Source of the DNA: Candidatus Methanophagales archaeon | GTDB lineage: Archaea > Halobacteriota > Syntropharchaeia > Alkanophagales > Methanospirareceae | Direction: 5' to 3' | Assembly (NCBI GenBank): GCA_017883965.1 | Contig: JAFNKG010000014.1 | Coordinates: forward strand, 1 to 40,133 | DNA: 40,133 bases | Shown: piece by piece, positions 27,916 to 37,029 of the stretch | Layout of the letters: each line of letters opens with the position of its first letter | Numbering within the stretch: position 1 is the stretch's first letter | The notes under the pieces: model-generated | The model's database searches: none | What the model was told of the DNA's origin: nothing | The model's input: only the letters and a program-made list of their open reading frames with translations | Made by a program: the position numbers and the translations under genes

Positions 27916-30237
27916 ATGAAAGGTGTTAAGAAAGGAATATTGGAACTGGAAAAAGTAACGGTTGGAATGTTAGTGGTAGCAGTGGTGATGACTTTTGCAT
28001 TCGTGACGTTGATGCCATCTGCATCGGCAAAAGTAGTCCCGGCAACGCAGACTATAACAAGCTATGGGCAAGACTTCGTTGTCAACTACGACAATATTAC
28101 CATCTGGCTGGACGGAACCAAGTCATCGGCAATCGTTGGTCAAGTGATACAGTTCTACAATGCCACTGGTAATGCCTCTGGGAAGGTGACGTTAACCGGG
28201 ATTAGCGAGAACAACGCCGGTGAGGTGAAGTTCTCAGACCCTAATGGAAGGATAGATATATCAGGGATAAAGACGGGTGATTATAATGTCACGGGGGAAC
28301 CCGATGCCATAGGATGTAATGCAACGGTGATCAGTGTCGGTGAGGGAACTACGGAGTTAAAGCTGAAGAAGGGAACTAAAACAATAAGCAGTATCCCACA
28401 AGGAACTCGAATCACGGTAAAGTTTACTACTTCCTTAGACCCGAACGATGGGGTAACCTTGAAAGTGACTTACCCCAACGGTGATACGATGAAAGTAAAT
28501 CCTGCTGATGCCAACGCAGTCTTCGATAAAGTCAACGTTTTCCATGTCACCGACTTGGAAATAAATACCGCCGCAGGATGGGAACTTGGAATTTATAAAT
28601 TCAAAGTTTCCACTGAGGAGGAGTATGCACGTGGGCTGCGAAAGGACAGTGACGAGGTAAAATTAGAGATAGTGAGCCCTGAACTTAAGATAAAAGCGGA
28701 GAAGACGGAAGTGGTGGTGTCGGAGAAGGTTAAGTTGACAGTGACAGGCGTGCCTGACCACAACATTTCCATTTACGTAGAGAGGGGTGCAGAACATGCT
28801 ACGTTCCCTGGCGGTATAAATGATAACCCCGCAGGAAACAAAATTGGCAATCTTAGCGACTTGATGATAGACGCCGACGGCAAGAGTGAATATGTAGTCT
28901 ATTTTGATAAGATAGGCTCTTACACGGTGAAAGTAAGGGATTTGGATACTACTCCTCAAACTGAGTATTCCGTTGACATATCAGTTTCAAAAAAGAAGGT
29001 TACGTTCACCATGCCCGAGACATGCGCAATAGGAGCTGACCTTGTGATTAACGGAACGGCAAACACCGGAGATACCGTGGATATTGCCATCGAAAACCGA
29101 ATTGTGAAGGATGATGCGGCGATTGATAAGGGTAAGTTTGAGGTGAAGCTACTAACTCCTGCTACCTCAGGAACAGGCACCGAAGGCGCCATAAAGATAA
29201 AGGCATTCATAGATGGTGACTTTACCGATGGGGACGATGTTTCAGGTGTCCAGGATGACGGCTCAGCAATGGTATTGATGATAGTAGGTGATTTGACTGC
29301 GGAATCATCCTCTACATTAGTTTCACCGGGCGATTCATTTACGCTCAGCGGCACCGCAGCCGGCTCAAAAGTGGTGGACGTCCTCACTGTTGCCCCGAAA
29401 GGCGGCGGTGGAAACGGCATGAATCCAACGAATTCTGAAGATAACGGTCTGCCTCATGGAATTGTTTATGAAGCGGCATCTGTAAGCGGCGACTTTACGT
29501 GGTCCGTTGACATTGACGTTAACGAAGACGCTGACACCGGAACATATCTCGTGTTCGTGCTGAGTCCCGGGAGGAACAAGATATACGATGGGATTAGGAC
29601 TGGCGAGTTGCTGGACGGCATAGGAGCGAAGTATTTCGGAGGTGACCTCTTCAGGCTTGCAGGAAAGACACAGGAACAAATAAATGCCACACTCTGGGAC
29701 GGAACCATTGGCACTGCGGGCAGCGACGACTTCATGAAGAAATTTACAATAAAGATCGGGACGGCAGAAGTGAAACTATATTCAATTGCGGATGTAGTTA
29801 TTGGCGATGACCTGGTGGTTACCGGAACCTCAAACAGAGACGGACATTCCATCATTGTCAAGGTGAAAGGACCGGTAAACCTCGGAACGAAATTCGCAAC
29901 GGTTGAAAATGGTAAATTCAAAGCCACTTTCAGCACTTCCGAAGCTTTAACCGGTGAATATACCATAGAAGCAGATGACGGCGAAGGACACGGGGATGCA
30001 ACAACCGTAAACGTCATCACGCCAGTTCGAACAGAGGCATCGCCCACACCCACGCCAACAGCAACTCCAATGCCGACAACATCTCAGGAGATGCCAGCAA
30101 CACAAGCAGCAGCACAACTGGAGAACTCGTCAACGTCTACTTCGTCAGAGCTGCCGGGGTTCGAGGCGGTATTTGCGATAACAGCGTTCGCGGTGGTGTA
30201 TCTGCTCGTATTAGTGTCAAGAAAGAAACGGAATTAG
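27916..30237 (+). CDS. S-layer-like surface protein with PGF-CTERM anchor
   Basis: 773 aa; N-terminal TM/signal; multiple beta-sandwich-like modules; Thr/Pro linker; C-term LPGFEAVFAITAFAVVYLLVLVSRKKRN. Confidence 0.88.
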   Translation: MKGVKKGILELEKVTVGMLVVAVVMTFAFVTLMPSASAKVVPATQTITSYGQDFVVNYDNITIWLDGTKSSAIVGQVIQFYNATGNASGKVTLTGISENNAGEVKFSDPNGRIDISGIKTGDYNVTGEPDAIGCNATVISVGEGTTELKLKKGTKTISSIPQGTRITVKFTTSLDPNDGVTLKVTYPNGDTMKVNPADANAVFDKVNVFHVTDLEINTAAGWELGIYKFKVSTEEEYARGLRKDSDEVKLEIVSPELKIKAEKTEVVVSEKVKLTVTGVPDHNISIYVERGAEHATFPGGINDNPAGNKIGNLSDLMIDADGKSEYVVYFDKIGSYTVKVRDLDTTPQTEYSVDISVSKKKVTFTMPETCAIGADLVINGTANTGDTVDIAIENRIVKDDAAIDKGKFEVKLLTPATSGTGTEGAIKIKAFIDGDFTDGDDVSGVQDDGSAMVLMIVGDLTAESSSTLVSPGDSFTLSGTAAGSKVVDVLTVAPKGGGGNGMNPTNSEDNGLPHGIVYEAASVSGDFTWSVDIDVNEDADTGTYLVFVLSPGRNKIYDGIRTGELLDGIGAKYFGGDLFRLAGKTQEQINATLWDGTIGTAGSDDFMKKFTIKIGTAEVKLYSIADVVIGDDLVVTGTSNRDGHSIIVKVKGPVNLGTKFATVENGKFKATFSTSEALTGEYTIEADDGEGHGDATTVNVITPVRTEASPTPTPTATPMPTTSQEMPATQAAAQLENSSTSTSSELPGFEAVFAITAFAVVYLLVLVSRKKRN

Positions 30238-30406
30238 GAATGTGTATGTAGGGTGTAAAAGAAAATTTCAGCCATAGGATGGGGTTACATCCATCCTTTA
30301 TGTTTTTTTCATCAGGTCTTTCAGAGGAAAAAATGTGTCCTTTCACTTTCGTAATGCAAACATATACCGCAATCTTTATATCTACTTTGCTTACTATATT
30401 TGCATC

Positions 30407-31777
30407 ATGGATAAAGAGTTCATAATCAGTTACCTGAAAACGAGAAACTACTGGTGGCAAACCCGAGAAGTATCGGCTGCGGACAAAGGTATTGTCAGGC
30501 ACGAATACCTCGAAAAAATACGTGAGATTGAGAAGCTGGAAAGAATAGTATGCCTGTCGGGAATAAGGCGGAGCGGTAAGACAACAATACTGTACCAGTG
30601 CATTGACCATCTCTTGAAAAACGCAGATGCAGAGCCGCAAAAGATCGTCTATGCTAAAGTTGACGACCTCCTGGGGAAAATAGACTCCATCCACGATATC
30701 CTGAACATATACCACGAACTCACCGGAATAAATCCGGTCGAGGAGAATGTATACATCTTGTTGGATGAAATACACGTCCAGAAAGAATGGCAACTACAAT
30801 TAAAATACTACCTTGACGCTCATGCAAAATGCAGGTTTGTTGTATCCGGGTCATCAAAGACACTGCTCTACAAGGATGCTTCCGAGAGCCTTGCCGGAAG
30901 GATAAGGTTTATAGACGTTTTCCCACTGACGTTTAAGGAATTCCTGGAGTTCAATGGAATAACTCTGCCAAAAGAGACAATACAAGTCAGTATTGATAAT
31001 TTTAAGCAAATAGAAAGTGCATACTTCGCTGTAGTTACGCAAAAACAACGGTTGTCCTATCTCCTGAATCAATATTTCGATATAGGTGGGTATCCCGAGT
31101 GGTTCAAAATCAAAGACATGGAGCAGTGGCGCAGAGTTCTTGTTGATGACTACTTCTCACTCATTTTATTCCGCGACATCGTCAGCGTATTCAGGGTGAA
31201 GGACCCTCTACTGCTTGAGAAGCTGGTAAGAGATATCGCCGTATTTTCTACCAATAGGTTCTCATATAAGGGTTTATCTGAACGATTGGGCATGGACCGG
31301 GAAACTTTGAAGCTCTACCTGTATTATCTGCGGAGTTCCATGCTCATATCAATAGCCGATGTCTATACCTATGCAAAAAAGGCAGTTGAGAAACGAGAAA
31401 AAAAGCTCTACTTCTGCGAAGAGGGTCTGAGAAGGGCTCTCACTCTCGATAGAGACGACGGTAAATCCGCGAAAAATGTCGTGGCATGGCATCTCATTAA
31501 AAGGGGCTACCGTTCAAAGGTGTTTTTCGAGCCCTATTACTGGAAAAACAAGCATGAGGTAGATTTTATCTATGACGATTCGGAACTCGTTCTTCCGGTT
31601 GAGGTGAAGTATCGCGAACACCCCGTATCAGCCGATACGAGAGGGCTCATAGAATTCATGCACACATTCAACTTGAACCAAGGGATAATCGTGACCAAGG
31701 ACATGCTTAAGAAAGAGATAATCGCTGGCAAGGAGATAATCTTCATTCCTCTCTGGCTCTTCCTGCCGCTTCTGTAG
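30407..31777 (+). CDS. AAA_14 / DUF4143 ATPase
   Basis: LERIVCLSGIRRSGKTTILYQCI; VYILLDEIHVQKEWQLQLKYY; FVVSGSSKTLLYKDASESLAGRIRFIDVFPLTFKEFL; HEVDFIYDDSELVLPVEVKY. Confidence 0.9.
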   Translation: MDKEFIISYLKTRNYWWQTREVSAADKGIVRHEYLEKIREIEKLERIVCLSGIRRSGKTTILYQCIDHLLKNADAEPQKIVYAKVDDLLGKIDSIHDILNIYHELTGINPVEENVYILLDEIHVQKEWQLQLKYYLDAHAKCRFVVSGSSKTLLYKDASESLAGRIRFIDVFPLTFKEFLEFNGITLPKETIQVSIDNFKQIESAYFAVVTQKQRLSYLLNQYFDIGGYPEWFKIKDMEQWRRVLVDDYFSLILFRDIVSVFRVKDPLLLEKLVRDIAVFSTNRFSYKGLSERLGMDRETLKLYLYYLRSSMLISIADVYTYAKKAVEKREKKLYFCEEGLRRALTLDRDDGKSAKNVVAWHLIKRGYRSKVFFEPYYWKNKHEVDFIYDDSELVLPVEVKYREHPVSADTRGLIEFMHTFNLNQGIIVTKDMLKKEIIAGKEIIFIPLWLFLPLL

Positions 31778-31784
31778 TCTTTTG

Positions 31785-31809
31785 ATAAAACTTTTCTTAA
31801 AAGTTTTAT
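31785..31809. terminator. Perfect 11-bp stem hairpin between convergent genes (possible bidirectional terminator)
   Basis: ATAAAACTTTT-CTT-AAAAGTTTTAT, 8 nt past one stop codon and 3 nt from the opposing stop. Confidence 0.6.
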
Positions 31810-31812
31810 GGT

Positions 31813-33054
31813 TCAACTCCCTTCCATTGCCGGATACACAAACACCCCATGCTTTGTCACGTCGAAGTCTATACCACAGAATTTATCTATATATTCCTGA
31901 TGGATTGCTTGCGGGTCTAAATCCTCGAATTCTTCTGGATAAAACCACTTTGCCATGTATGCGAGACCAATCGGATATCCGGGAGCAAATGGAACACTGC
32001 TATCCTTCAAATAAACGTGCTCGTCTTCCACAGCCGTAATATTACCAAATTCGAGGAGTTCTATTATTCTTTCATACTCTTCCTCTATCCCTGATTCATC
32101 GTCGGTCTCGTAACCCCCACTGCTTGAAAGCCCGACGATAACTTCTGGATTATGGTCTAAAATCCACCCTAAATCTACTTCCGGATATGTTCCCTCAAGG
32201 TCTGCTTCTGTTGCTATGTTTATCCCTCCTGCGCGCTCACAAAGCGTGCTTATTCCACCTGATTGTTCCGTATAGGTCTTTCGCACCTTCGTTGACTCCT
32301 CGCCGCTCATGTCCAGGAAAACTTTGAGCCTCTCATCCTCTGGAATTTTCGACACTTTATCCTCTATTTCGTCAACGTATCCATCATGCCATTTGATATA
32401 TTCGGATGCGTTCTTCTCTTCGTCAAGTAAATAACCGAGCGTTCGCATTTCATCTCTAAGTGTTTCCGGCTTGTATAAGTCAAATCGAATGATGGTTATT
32501 GCGGGCAGTAACTTGTCCTCCAGCTTTTCTGGACTTTGCCATTCTGCATACGCAAATACTGCATTTGGCTCCAATACTACTACTTGCTCAACATCGGGAC
32601 CATACCACATCCCAACAGATAGTTTCTCGCTCAGCTCAGGGAAGAATGTATGCGCTTCTTTTATATTTTCAGTAACGCCGACTATCCTGTCCTTAGCACC
32701 TAAAGCACGAATCGCTTCCACTGCGTCTGGATTTAGCGCGACTATCCTCTCCTGTGGCTTGTATATCGTCACGAGTCTTCCAGCAGAATCTGTGATTTGC
32801 CGTGGGTACTGTGGATAATAACTCGCAATTTCCTTCAGTTCTCCTGATGAAAGACAATCTATTTCCTCGTCAAGATACCGCACTCTAAGATACCGCATGA
32901 GTTCATTGGCAAGCACTTCTCTCGCTACTTCTTCTATTTCTTCAACTGTGGAAGGCACACTGTTCTGTTTTTGCGCCACCGCCGGCATAACTGCCAACAG
33001 GAAACATAGCGCAAGAAACACCAGCACCAAAAGACAAGACAATATTTTATTCAC
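31813..33054 (-). CDS. FecB/BtuF-type periplasmic binding protein
   Basis: 413 aa; signal peptide MNKILSCLLVLVFLALCFLLAVMPAVAQ; ITDSAGRLVTIYKPQERIVALNPDAVEAIRALGAKDRIVGVTENIKE. Confidence 0.9.
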   Translation of the reverse strand: MNKILSCLLVLVFLALCFLLAVMPAVAQKQNSVPSTVEEIEEVAREVLANELMRYLRVRYLDEEIDCLSSGELKEIASYYPQYPRQITDSAGRLVTIYKPQERIVALNPDAVEAIRALGAKDRIVGVTENIKEAHTFFPELSEKLSVGMWYGPDVEQVVVLEPNAVFAYAEWQSPEKLEDKLLPAITIIRFDLYKPETLRDEMRTLGYLLDEEKNASEYIKWHDGYVDEIEDKVSKIPEDERLKVFLDMSGEESTKVRKTYTEQSGGISTLCERAGGINIATEADLEGTYPEVDLGWILDHNPEVIVGLSSSGGYETDDESGIEEEYERIIELLEFGNITAVEDEHVYLKDSSVPFAPGYPIGLAYMAKWFYPEEFEDLDPQAIHQEYIDKFCGIDFDVTKHGVFVYPAMEGS

Positions 33055-34207
33055 TTTTTCTTTTTCTCTTTCCCTTTCTCTTTCTCAAAAATAGATACAC
33101 TATCCCTGGCACAAGCAGTCCAGCAAATGCGAATACTGCTCCAAACCCCGGCGGTAATTTCGATGCCGATGTTAAACTCGAAGAAGTTGCAGAAGTTTGT
33201 GATGCTGTTAGAGCTTCAAAAGAGGTTTCAGATTGCTCTTCTAATAGCGATTCCCCTCTCCCTTCCTCAGCAGAACACGGCATTCTCACGTATATCGGTT
33301 TTGATTCGTGTTTATTTATCCCATTCTTATAAACCGCCTTAAACTTGATTCCCCCTTCCTCAGCGTTATTGACTTTAAATACCGCGGTAGCCGAGTCGCC
33401 AGACTTTATACTGCCAATATATACTTTTTCTGGCTGGCATTCCGCTCCACTTGCATTTGAACCCACAGCAAGAACATAGACGCTATTAACATCGGATAGC
33501 CCTTCATTTATAACTTCTAATCTAATTTCGTGCTGCGAAACTTCCAGCGGCAATATGTTCAATGTGCCCTCAACGATAACAGGAATATAATAACGAATCC
33601 CTTTGCTGCTTTTGCCGTCCATATCCTCGATGTCCACAATGAATTTCAGCATGTATATGCCCTCCTCAAACGGCGCCTTTATCTTAAATGCTAAATCAAC
33701 TTTTTCATTCGGTCCTATTACACCAGCAGAGACATACCTGTTATAGACTTTGAAGTCATTCTCGGCAATGTAAGCTTCTTTTATGTATGCGTCCATTGTG
33801 AATCTTGTCTCGGCGTCAATATCTATCGTTCGCGTTACAGGTTCAATTTTTTCCTCTATTGTATGTTCCCTTATTGGTCCCTGACTCCCACTCGTTCTCT
33901 CTATCTCTTTTGTTGTCTCTTCCTTTATCGTATAGTTCCCCACTATCTCATCCTTTATATCTACATCCTTCTCTATCGGCTTATCTTGCATATTCTTAAG
34001 CGTTATCGTAAGCACACCTACATCACCGGGCATTAACGTCTCCGGGCTGAATTCGTAATCATACACCATTGCAGATGGTTTTGGGTCTGGAGCGACTGCA
34101 CACCTCTCTAACAGGTCGTCCACTTCATCTGCGAAAACTAAATTCGCGGAAGAAAACAAGACCAACACAGATAACAGGCAAAAAAATACCGCTTTTAACT
34201 TATTCAC
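33047..34207 (-). CDS. COG1361-like (S-layer/CARDB-type) surface protein with PGF-CTERM-like anchor
   Basis: 386 aa; signal peptide; FSPETLMPGDVGVLTITLKNMQDKPIEKDVDI; C-term LPPGFGAVFAFAGLLVPGIVYLFLRKRKGKRKRK. Confidence 0.82.
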   Translation of the reverse strand: MNKLKAVFFCLLSVLVLFSSANLVFADEVDDLLERCAVAPDPKPSAMVYDYEFSPETLMPGDVGVLTITLKNMQDKPIEKDVDIKDEIVGNYTIKEETTKEIERTSGSQGPIREHTIEEKIEPVTRTIDIDAETRFTMDAYIKEAYIAENDFKVYNRYVSAGVIGPNEKVDLAFKIKAPFEEGIYMLKFIVDIEDMDGKSSKGIRYYIPVIVEGTLNILPLEVSQHEIRLEVINEGLSDVNSVYVLAVGSNASGAECQPEKVYIGSIKSGDSATAVFKVNNAEEGGIKFKAVYKNGINKHESKPIYVRMPCSAEEGRGESLLEEQSETSFEALTASQTSATSSSLTSASKLPPGFGAVFAFAGLLVPGIVYLFLRKRKGKRKRKSE

Positions 34208-34817
34208 GCTCCTTCACTTCACCTCCTTTTCTCCTGAATGAAACCAGAACTGCTACTGCAAAGAATCCAGCAACCGCAAATACCGCTTCAAATCCTGGTA
34301 CCGGAGGAGAGTGTGCATGCGCAGGAGTTATGGCTGGTGAAGGCGTTGGTATTTCCGTAGCACTCACAGAAACGCTCGTGCTACCAATATTTCCTTCCGC
34401 TTCGTTCAAAGCATCATACCACGTTCCACTGAAAGTCATACTTCCTTCTGCTTCCGATGACGCTTGCACTTTGTATTTTATCACGGTTTCATTGACCAGT
34501 GCAAACACAACCTTTTGTCCTGATATATCAGTTTGATTTGAAGGATGCGCTGTGCTGACAAATGCAAAATCATCTGGAATTGTCTCTACGATGCCGCCGA
34601 TTTGGAGCTTTGTTATGTTCAGCATCACGTCGAATGTTGAACCTGGAGTTGGGCTCGTCGTGGATAATGTGCGTGTTACAGTGGTGCTGGTATCGGCTCC
34701 AATAGCCATAACAATCGGTGCAACAGAGAGCATCGAAATCGGAAGTATCGCTATGCTTAATGTTAGTAACATCCGCGGTATTTTCTTATTATTCTCGTTC
34801 ATGCCCACATTTGCCAT
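34200..34817 (-). CDS. PGF-CTERM surface protein, paralogous to the N-terminal domain of 26383-27753
   Basis: 205 aa; VTRTLSTTSPTPGSTFDVMLNITKLQIGGIVETIPDDFAFVSTAHPSN; C-term VPGFEAVFAVAGFFAVAVLVSFRRK. Confidence 0.85.
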   Translation of the reverse strand: MANVGMNENNKKIPRMLLTLSIAILPISMLSVAPIVMAIGADTSTTVTRTLSTTSPTPGSTFDVMLNITKLQIGGIVETIPDDFAFVSTAHPSNQTDISGQKVVFALVNETVIKYKVQASSEAEGSMTFSGTWYDALNEAEGNIGSTSVSVSATEIPTPSPAITPAHAHSPPVPGFEAVFAVAGFFAVAVLVSFRRKGGEVKERE

Positions 34818-34964
34818 GCCTTTACCTATGATGCATAAAATTGAAAACCCCTGTTTTAAATTTTTCGGTTTTTATCCGTTGATTTTTAATTATACGTAAT
34901 TACAAAAGGTCGGTTTATATGATGGCGGATGTAAAAATGTTGTTTTGATAGATTAGCGAATAAT

Positions 34965-35657
34965 TTATCCCTTTTTCTTCGCCCATACCGCCTTCCCTCC
35001 TTCTTCTTCTTTACTTTTTATCTTACCATGAAACTCCATGTTCTCCAGAACCTCCTTTAGAAGGTGATAAGGCACGTAAAAGTCAAACTCTTCCTTCATA
35101 GACGCCCTTATTTCATCCAAACCCATCATCCGCTTCCCTCCTTTAGCAATCACCTTCTCCACCAGGTCCATCACGTCCTCATGGATGCTCCAGGGATATA
35201 TCACCCATTTCCATTCTTTTATAAGCTCGCCATAGAAATCGGGAATGAAAGAAGAGGAGGTTTTGTGATGCAAAGTTGCAGTTTTTACCTCCTTTGCGCC
35301 CAATGATTCCACATACTCAACGACAAGCTTTATGCTGTCTCCTGTGTCTGTTACGTCATCTGCTATTAATACTTTCTTCGCTCTTAGTCTCTTCTTCGCC
35401 GCATCGTCAAGCCCGTATTTCATCTCCGCTTCACCAGTAATTGTAGCCGTTATACCCCAGTGCTCCATCTTCAAACTGAACAAATCCTTAAGCAGGAAGA
35501 AATCACAAAGAACACGAGCTAAATACCAGCCTCCCCTCGCCACCCCAATTATAACGTCCGGCATGAATCCCGCATCCTTTATCTCCTCACTTACGTCCCT
35601 GCAAAGGTCGTATGCGTATCCCCAATCAATCACAACGCAGCTAAATTTCTCTTGCAT
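34965..35657 (-). CDS. Phosphoribosyltransferase (PRTase fold)
   Basis: 230 aa; PDVIIGVARGGWYLARVLCDF; PRPP-loop KVLIADDVTDTGDSIKLV. Confidence 0.88.
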   Translation of the reverse strand: MQEKFSCVVIDWGYAYDLCRDVSEEIKDAGFMPDVIIGVARGGWYLARVLCDFFLLKDLFSLKMEHWGITATITGEAEMKYGLDDAAKKRLRAKKVLIADDVTDTGDSIKLVVEYVESLGAKEVKTATLHHKTSSSFIPDFYGELIKEWKWVIYPWSIHEDVMDLVEKVIAKGGKRMMGLDEIRASMKEEFDFYVPYHLLKEVLENMEFHGKIKSKEEEGGKAVWAKKKG

Positions 35658-35709
35658 ATCTTTTTATTGTATATAAAGTATAGCTACCTTTTGTTTTATT
35701 TCTTTTGGT

Positions 35710-35736
35710 AAAGCTTTTCTTTCTAAGAAAAGGTTT
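35710..35736. repeat. Imperfect 12-bp stem hairpin in divergent promoter region
   Basis: AAAGCTTTTCTT-TCT-AAGAAAAGGTTT, one mismatch. Confidence 0.55.
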
Positions 35737-35793
35737 TTTATATGCCTTCTTTAGCCATATAGTTTATAGGAAGTATGGTGTGATAGTGAAAAG

Positions 35794-37029
35794 ATGAAAG
35801 CAGTGGAAAATAAAGAAGAGTATCTTATAAACTGTCTCAAGGAATTGGTCAGGATACCCACATTTGTGCCCCCGGGTGAGAATTACGGAAAGATAGTGGA
35901 TTTGCTTATTCCCGTATTTGAGGATTTGGGATTCGAATGCGAAAGGATAGAGATGCCCGATGATGTTTATGAAGCACGGCAGAAGAGTGAGGAGCTAAGC
36001 GGTGAGAGAGTGAACCTTCTCGCCACTAAAGATTTTGGTGCAAAGGAAAGTGTAGATATATACACGCATTTAGATGTGGTTCCAGCGGGGGAAGGCTGGA
36101 GCACGTCTCCCTTTGAGCCGGTGATTGAAGATGACAGGATATATGGGCGTGGTGTAGCGGATTCGAAAGGAAGCATTGCTTCGCTTTTAACTGCATTAAG
36201 CGTGATGAATGAGCAGGGATTAGAAAGCAAATATAATCTCCGGGTTGCGTTAACCACGGATGAAGAAGTAGGACTCTACTCCGGTTTGTGTTTCTTTGCG
36301 GATACAGGACTTCTAAAAGGCGATTATTTACTTTGTATGGATGGAGATAACGAAGGTATATGTGTAGCAACGAACGGAGTGATGAACTGGGAGATAAAGG
36401 TATATGGAAAATCATGCCACAGCTCTGTTCCTTTTTTAGGTGTGAATGCGATAGAAAAAGCAATGCTCGTGATGCACGAGTTAGATGTGCTGAAAAGGGA
36501 AGTAGAAAGCAGGGAATCGAAAGCGGCTTGCAGTCCTTACATGGTGGAGACAACGGGGCAGAAGCACATAACGCCTGTTTTTAACGTTACAATGATAACC
36601 GGCGGCGTAAAGGAAAATGTTATACCACCGGGTTGCATCTTGCGTGGCGACCGGAGATATATCCCGGAAGAGGCGGTTGAAGAAGTGATAAAAGAGTTCG
36701 AAGATTTTTTGCACCGCATAATAACAAAACATAACATAGAATTAGAGCTGCTTTGTAAACCCGGCTACCCGCCTATGTTCACTAACCCTGATGGCGAATG
36801 GGTAAGAAGAGTGCGGGATGCGGCATCTGACTCTTTCGGCGTTTCTAAAGAGATAACAGGTGTGCAGGGCGGTTTAGACGTCGCTTATGCCGTCCAGAGA
36901 ACGAACCAGCCGGTTTGTGCTTTTGGTGTTGGCAGTTCCATAGAGAGCAATGCGCATGGTGCGGATGAAAACGTTAGAATACGAGATTTGAAGGATTATG
37001 TGAAGTTTCTGGTAAGGTTGCTGACATAG
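35794..37029 (+). CDS. M20-family peptidase (ArgE/DapE/CPG2 type)
   Basis: 411 aa; VDIYTHLDVVPAGEGWSTSPFEPVIEDDRIYGRGVADSKGSIASLLTAL; LTTDEEVG; AHGADENVRI. Confidence 0.92.
   Translation: MKAVENKEEYLINCLKELVRIPTFVPPGENYGKIVDLLIPVFEDLGFECERIEMPDDVYEARQKSEELSGERVNLLATKDFGAKESVDIYTHLDVVPAGEGWSTSPFEPVIEDDRIYGRGVADSKGSIASLLTALSVMNEQGLESKYNLRVALTTDEEVGLYSGLCFFADTGLLKGDYLLCMDGDNEGICVATNGVMNWEIKVYGKSCHSSVPFLGVNAIEKAMLVMHELDVLKREVESRESKAACSPYMVETTGQKHITPVFNVTMITGGVKENVIPPGCILRGDRRYIPEEAVEEVIKEFEDFLHRIITKHNIELELLCKPGYPPMFTNPDGEWVRRVRDAASDSFGVSKEITGVQGGLDVAYAVQRTNQPVCAFGVGSSIESNAHGADENVRIRDLKDYVKFLVRLLT

Noticed and set aside
29466-30053. 195-aa antisense ORF opposite the S-layer-like gene
   Set aside because: Low-complexity Ser/Pro/Val composition; mirror of a well-supported sense CDS.
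33053-33095. Polypyrimidine tract (TTTCTTTTTCTCTTTCCC...)
   Set aside because: Explained by the Lys/Arg-rich C-terminal tail (KRKGKRKRKSE) of the PGF-CTERM-like protein.
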